This document shows, piece after piece, positions 61,616-64,000 of a DNA stretch of 64,000 nt. Each line of letters opens with the position of its first letter. Within the stretch, counting starts at the first letter, position 1. The position numbers and the translations under genes were made by a program. The stretch comes from Persicobacter diffluens (GTDB lineage: Bacteria; Bacteroidota; Bacteroidia; Cytophagales; Cyclobacteriaceae): contig NZ_BQKE01000003.1 in assembly GCF_036244895.1 (NCBI RefSeq), positions 372,001 through 436,000 of the forward strand, written 5' to 3'. Under the pieces are notes generated by a model that worked only from the letters and a program-made list of their open reading frames with translations, was not told where the DNA came from and did no database searches.

Positions 61616-61830
61616 TCAACCCAGAATATTCATGCATAATCCTTGTTGAGCACCAAGGCAGAAAAAGGAAGGAATTTTTCCTATTTTGAGTTTTCTCCTT
61701 CTAAAAGATGATTAGAAAATAAGGGCACCCAAATTTGGCCGTTGAAAATAGAAATAGAACCAGCTAAAATCATTGCAAGTAGGTGCTTTCGGGTGGATAG
61801 CCAAATCTGGGGATGATTTATTCGGGCTAA
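61616..61830 (-). repeat. R1 element, copy 18 (reverse)
   Basis: The left edge is TCAACCCAGAATATTCATGC and the right edge GATGATTTATTCGGGCTAA. The core (CACCAAGGCAGAAAAAGG, GAGTTTTCTCCTTCTAAAAG, CACCCAAATTTGG) is degenerate but in order. Its right terminus contains the stop codon of the small gene at 61827-61997. Confidence 0.68.
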
Positions 61831-61997
61831 TTTTCACACCAGGGCATATAGGCTTTTAAAGGATCATCATGCTGACTAATGAAAGCGGATTTAATTTTTT
61901 TGGCATTGGTTTCAATTTTCTTTCCGGCCCATACCATTCCAAGGATAAGTGCAATGGCCACAATGGTCTCCGCCTTTTTAAAGTATCGATTCTGCAT
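61827..61997 (-). CDS. 56-residue single-span membrane protein
   Basis: The frame starts at ATG 61997 and ends at TAG 61827. It begins MQNRYFKKAETIVAIALILG and continues MVWAGKKIETNAKKIKSA, ending KAYMPWCEN. One hydrophobic helix (about 11-25) is flanked by lysines, with a basic amphipathic region and a short acidic tail. The composition looks coding: balanced charge and no rare-residue run, whereas the opposite-strand frames look random. The stop codon TAG falls inside the TTAGCCCGAAT terminus of R1 copy 18, so the element may have supplied the end of the gene. Function is unknown. Confidence 0.55.
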   Translation of the reverse strand: MQNRYFKKAETIVAIALILGMVWAGKKIETNAKKIKSAFISQHDDPLKAYMPWCEN

Positions 61998-62218
61998 GTT
62001 AGGTTTTGTTATTTTTTATATAAACAAATTCCTAAAACGATGGCCTTCCACTTTTGATCAATCGAGCCCTTAGGGGATGAATTTTTTTAATATCGGACTA
62101 ATTCATGACCGTTGGTTGAGGAATATACCGTGTTGGTAGAAAAAATGGCGAAATGTTCGATTGCTTACCCTATTTTTGAATAGACTTTATCATCAGAAAT
62201 AACATCTCAATAATCGGA

Positions 62219-64000
62219 ATGAAAAATATTACTTTTAGCCTGGCACTATGCCTGATGCTTGTGGCTAATTTTTTTGCTATGGCTCAAGGCCCAGGGGGAG
62301 GAAGAAAATTACCTCCAATGAACGAAAGACCTAAAATAGGAACCTTAAGTGGGGAGGTTTATGATGCAGGAGGTCAGGCCGTGCCTTATGCAACGATTTC
62401 ATTATATGATGCGCAAAATCCGGAAAGCTTGGTGGATGGGGCCATTAGTGAAGACAATGGGAAGTTTCTTTTAAAAGAAATTCCTGCCGGCATCTTCATC
62501 GTGAAAGTGCAAAGCATGGGCTATGCGGAGGTAACTTTGGAGGAGAAAGTGAAGTTTTTTCCGGGAAGATCCGAAGCGGTGAATTTGGGTAGAATTCAAT
62601 TGGCGGATGCGGTGCAGGAACTTTCCGAAGTGACAGTGGAGGCGGAACGGGAGTTATATGTGAACTCTATAGACCGCCAGACCTATGCTGTGGGCAGTGA
62701 TTTGTCTGCCGAAGGGGGAGTAGCTCAGGATGTTTTGCAAAATATTCCTATGGTTGAGGTGGATACGGATGGCAATATTTCTTTGAGAGGAAGTGAGAAT
62801 GTGCGCATTTTGATTAATGGAAAACCGTCCAAATTAATGGGCTCTGATCCGGCCACCTTAATGGAGCAGATTCCATCCAATATGATCGATAAAGTGGAGG
62901 TAATCACCAACCCTTCGGCCAAATTTAGCCCTGAGGGCTCCGCGGGAATCATCAATGTGGTATTGAAAAAAGACCGCAAAGGTGGCGTCTTTGGAGGGGT
63001 GACCGCAAGTGCCGGATCCTATGACAATTACGGTTTGTCGGCCAATGTGAATCGTTACAGCGATGGATTGAACTTAAATGCCAGCTACAGTTTTCGCCAG
63101 CGCAATCGCCTGGCGGAGCAGGATGTTTTTAGAACGAATTTTGATGAAGATGGTCAGGTAGAGTCTATCATGGAGCAGACCTCAGATCGGAAAATGGGGC
63201 GGGATTCTCATATGTTTCAGTTAGGGGCTGAATATAGCTGGGGAAAAAATACCCTGGGAATGAACGGAGGCCTGAATTTTTCGGGTAGATCTTCCTATAA
63301 TAATTTGTTAACCAGCAATAGAGATGCCGATGGCAATATCTTGTCGGAGTTTCAGCAAATTTCCAATAGTAATGATGATGGCATCAATCAAAACATTGGG
63401 ATAGATTATGAGCGTACTTTTAATAAGCCGGGGCAGAAGTTAACCGCCAATTTCACCTTTGCCAATGGTGATATGACTCGTTATTCCACCTTTGGTACCA
63501 GAGAGATTAATGATGTGGATTATAATGACCGCAATATCAACTTTCAGCTGGATTATGTGCATCCGCTTTCTCAAAAATGGAAGCTGGAAACAGGTTGGCA
63601 AACGACCTATAATAAAATTGATCAGAATACGAAAGTGAGCACTAGTGATAGCGGGGAGGATTTTATATCAGATCCCAGCCGTAGTAACCATTTTGTATAT
63701 GATGAATTGGTGAACTCCTTTTATGGGGTGATGAACGGGAAGTTCAGTGAGAAACTACAAGCTCAGTTAGGTTTCCGGGTGGAGCAGGCGCAGATTGCTT
63801 CTGAATTAATCACGGAGGAGACTGATCGATATCCGAATGATTATTTCGCTTTTTATCCTTCTCTGCATCTGAATTATAACCTGACGGATAAGGATAAATT
63901 AAAAGCCAGTTATTCCAGAAGAGTTTCCAGACCCGGCGTTCGCCAGCTGAACCCCTTCGAGGATCGTTCCAATGAGCAGAATATTCGTACAGGTAATCCT
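62219..64000 (+). CDS. TonB-dependent receptor / outer-membrane beta-barrel protein (partial, runs off window end)
   Basis: The frame is open from ATG 62219 to the window edge (594 codons). It has a signal peptide (ITFSLALCLMLVANFFAMAQ), a Gly/Pro-rich linker (GPGGGRKLPP), and a carboxypeptidase-regulatory-like domain (IGTLSGEVYDAGGQAVPYAT to LGRIQLAD, about 40-125). A TonB-receptor plug follows (VLQNIPMVEVDTDGNISLRG, VRILINGKPSKLMG, IDKVEVITNPSAKFSPEGSA, about 150-250). The rest is barrel strands of the OMP_b-brl_3 type (KLKASYSRRVSRPGVRQLNP near the edge). This subfamily is distinct from SusC and has no SusD partner in view. The ligand is unknown. The C-terminal barrel lies outside the window. 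Confidence 0.92.
   Translation, partial: MKNITFSLALCLMLVANFFAMAQGPGGGRKLPPMNERPKIGTLSGEVYDAGGQAVPYATISLYDAQNPESLVDGAISEDNGKFLLKEIPAGIFIVKVQSMGYAEVTLEEKVKFFPGRSEAVNLGRIQLADAVQELSEVTVEAERELYVNSIDRQTYAVGSDLSAEGGVAQDVLQNIPMVEVDTDGNISLRGSENVRILINGKPSKLMGSDPATLMEQIPSNMIDKVEVITNPSAKFSPEGSAGIINVVLKKDRKGGVFGGVTASAGSYDNYGLSANVNRYSDGLNLNASYSFRQRNRLAEQDVFRTNFDEDGQVESIMEQTSDRKMGRDSHMFQLGAEYSWGKNTLGMNGGLNFSGRSSYNNLLTSNRDADGNILSEFQQISNSNDDGINQNIGIDYERTFNKPGQKLTANFTFANGDMTRYSTFGTREINDVDYNDRNINFQLDYVHPLSQKWKLETGWQTTYNKIDQNTKVSTSDSGEDFISDPSRSNHFVYDELVNSFYGVMNGKFSEKLQAQLGFRVEQAQIASELITEETDRYPNDYFAFYPSLHLNYNLTDKDKLKASYSRRVSRPGVRQLNPFEDRSNEQNIRTGNP

Noticed and set aside
61869..62073. Two overlapping plus-strand frames of 62 and 64 aa
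   Set aside because: They lie antisense to the better-supported 56-aa membrane protein and have no recognisable features.

Overview
The window looks like DNA of a marine-type Bacteroidota bacterium (Cytophagales-like; a Persicobacter-type organism is a guess only). The support is a SusC/SusD pair, two large secreted proteins with type IX secretion (T9SS) C-terminal sorting domains, many SPII lipoproteins, DUF5723 and DUF4197 families, almost no Shine-Dalgarno sequences, and TTG-N17/18-TAnnTTTG promoters. Base composition is moderately AT-rich, with very AT-rich intergenic DNA.

The left end is the most informative place. A leftward Rep_3/RepB-type replication initiator runs off the edge at 1-769. 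Upstream of it lie inverted and direct TACGACATT boxes (772-838), five tandem ~21-bp iterons (1051-1154) and an AT-rich tract. This is the layout of an iteron-controlled origin, so the window probably comes from a plasmid, megaplasmid or chromid, or from an integrated plasmid. It also carries core-type metabolic genes: phosphofructokinase, acetyl-CoA synthetase and a transaldolase.

Layout: 1-1.6 kb origin. 1.6-7.5 kb holds a PhoB-like regulator, a small HTH protein, a BtuF-like protein, a HAD hydrolase, a CstB-like persulfide dioxygenase-rhodanese and a helicase-associated-domain protein. 7.5-10.7 kb is a nest of repeats with one TetR regulator. 10.7-15.5 kb is a leftward group (lipoprotein, DUF5723 outer-membrane protein, YtcJ amidohydrolase). 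16.3-24.6 kb holds a porin-like protein, acs, pfk and a second amidohydrolase. 24.9-28.3 kb is a GH9-CBM3-PKD cellulase with a T9SS signal. 28.8-35.1 kb holds an acidic-tailed protein and SusC/SusD. 35.8-42.5 kb holds a SnoaL-like protein, a lipoprotein, a transaldolase, a sugar:H+ symporter, a GAF/PAS sensor and a DUF4197 lipoprotein. 43.1-45.2 kb is the ergothioneine pair egtB-egtD. 45.5-48.0 kb holds small secreted proteins, including a recent duplication. 48.6-50.4 kb is a TauE/SafE plus split YeeE/YedE sulfur-transport operon. 50.9-55.1 kb holds alkB, a WYL regulator with an extra domain and an M64 peptidase. 56-60.3 kb is a malectin/Ig-repeat giant T9SS protein. 61-64 kb holds DoxX, a 56-aa membrane protein and a TonB-dependent receptor cut by the window edge.

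The intergenic DNA is dominated by a dispersed ~220-bp element, called R1 here. About 18 full, degenerate or truncated copies were found, with TTAA-ended terminal inverted repeats and a long conserved core. Two further families occur: R2 (three copies, ~130-167 bp, AAGAGC...GCTCTT termini) and R3 (two copies, ~185 bp, long imperfect palindrome). No transposase for any of them is visible. A sulfur theme links distant loci: the persulfide dioxygenase and the TauE-YeeE operon share a GTGAC-N4-GTTAC box about 55-60 bp before their start codons. No tRNA, rRNA, CRISPR array or intact insertion sequence was seen.
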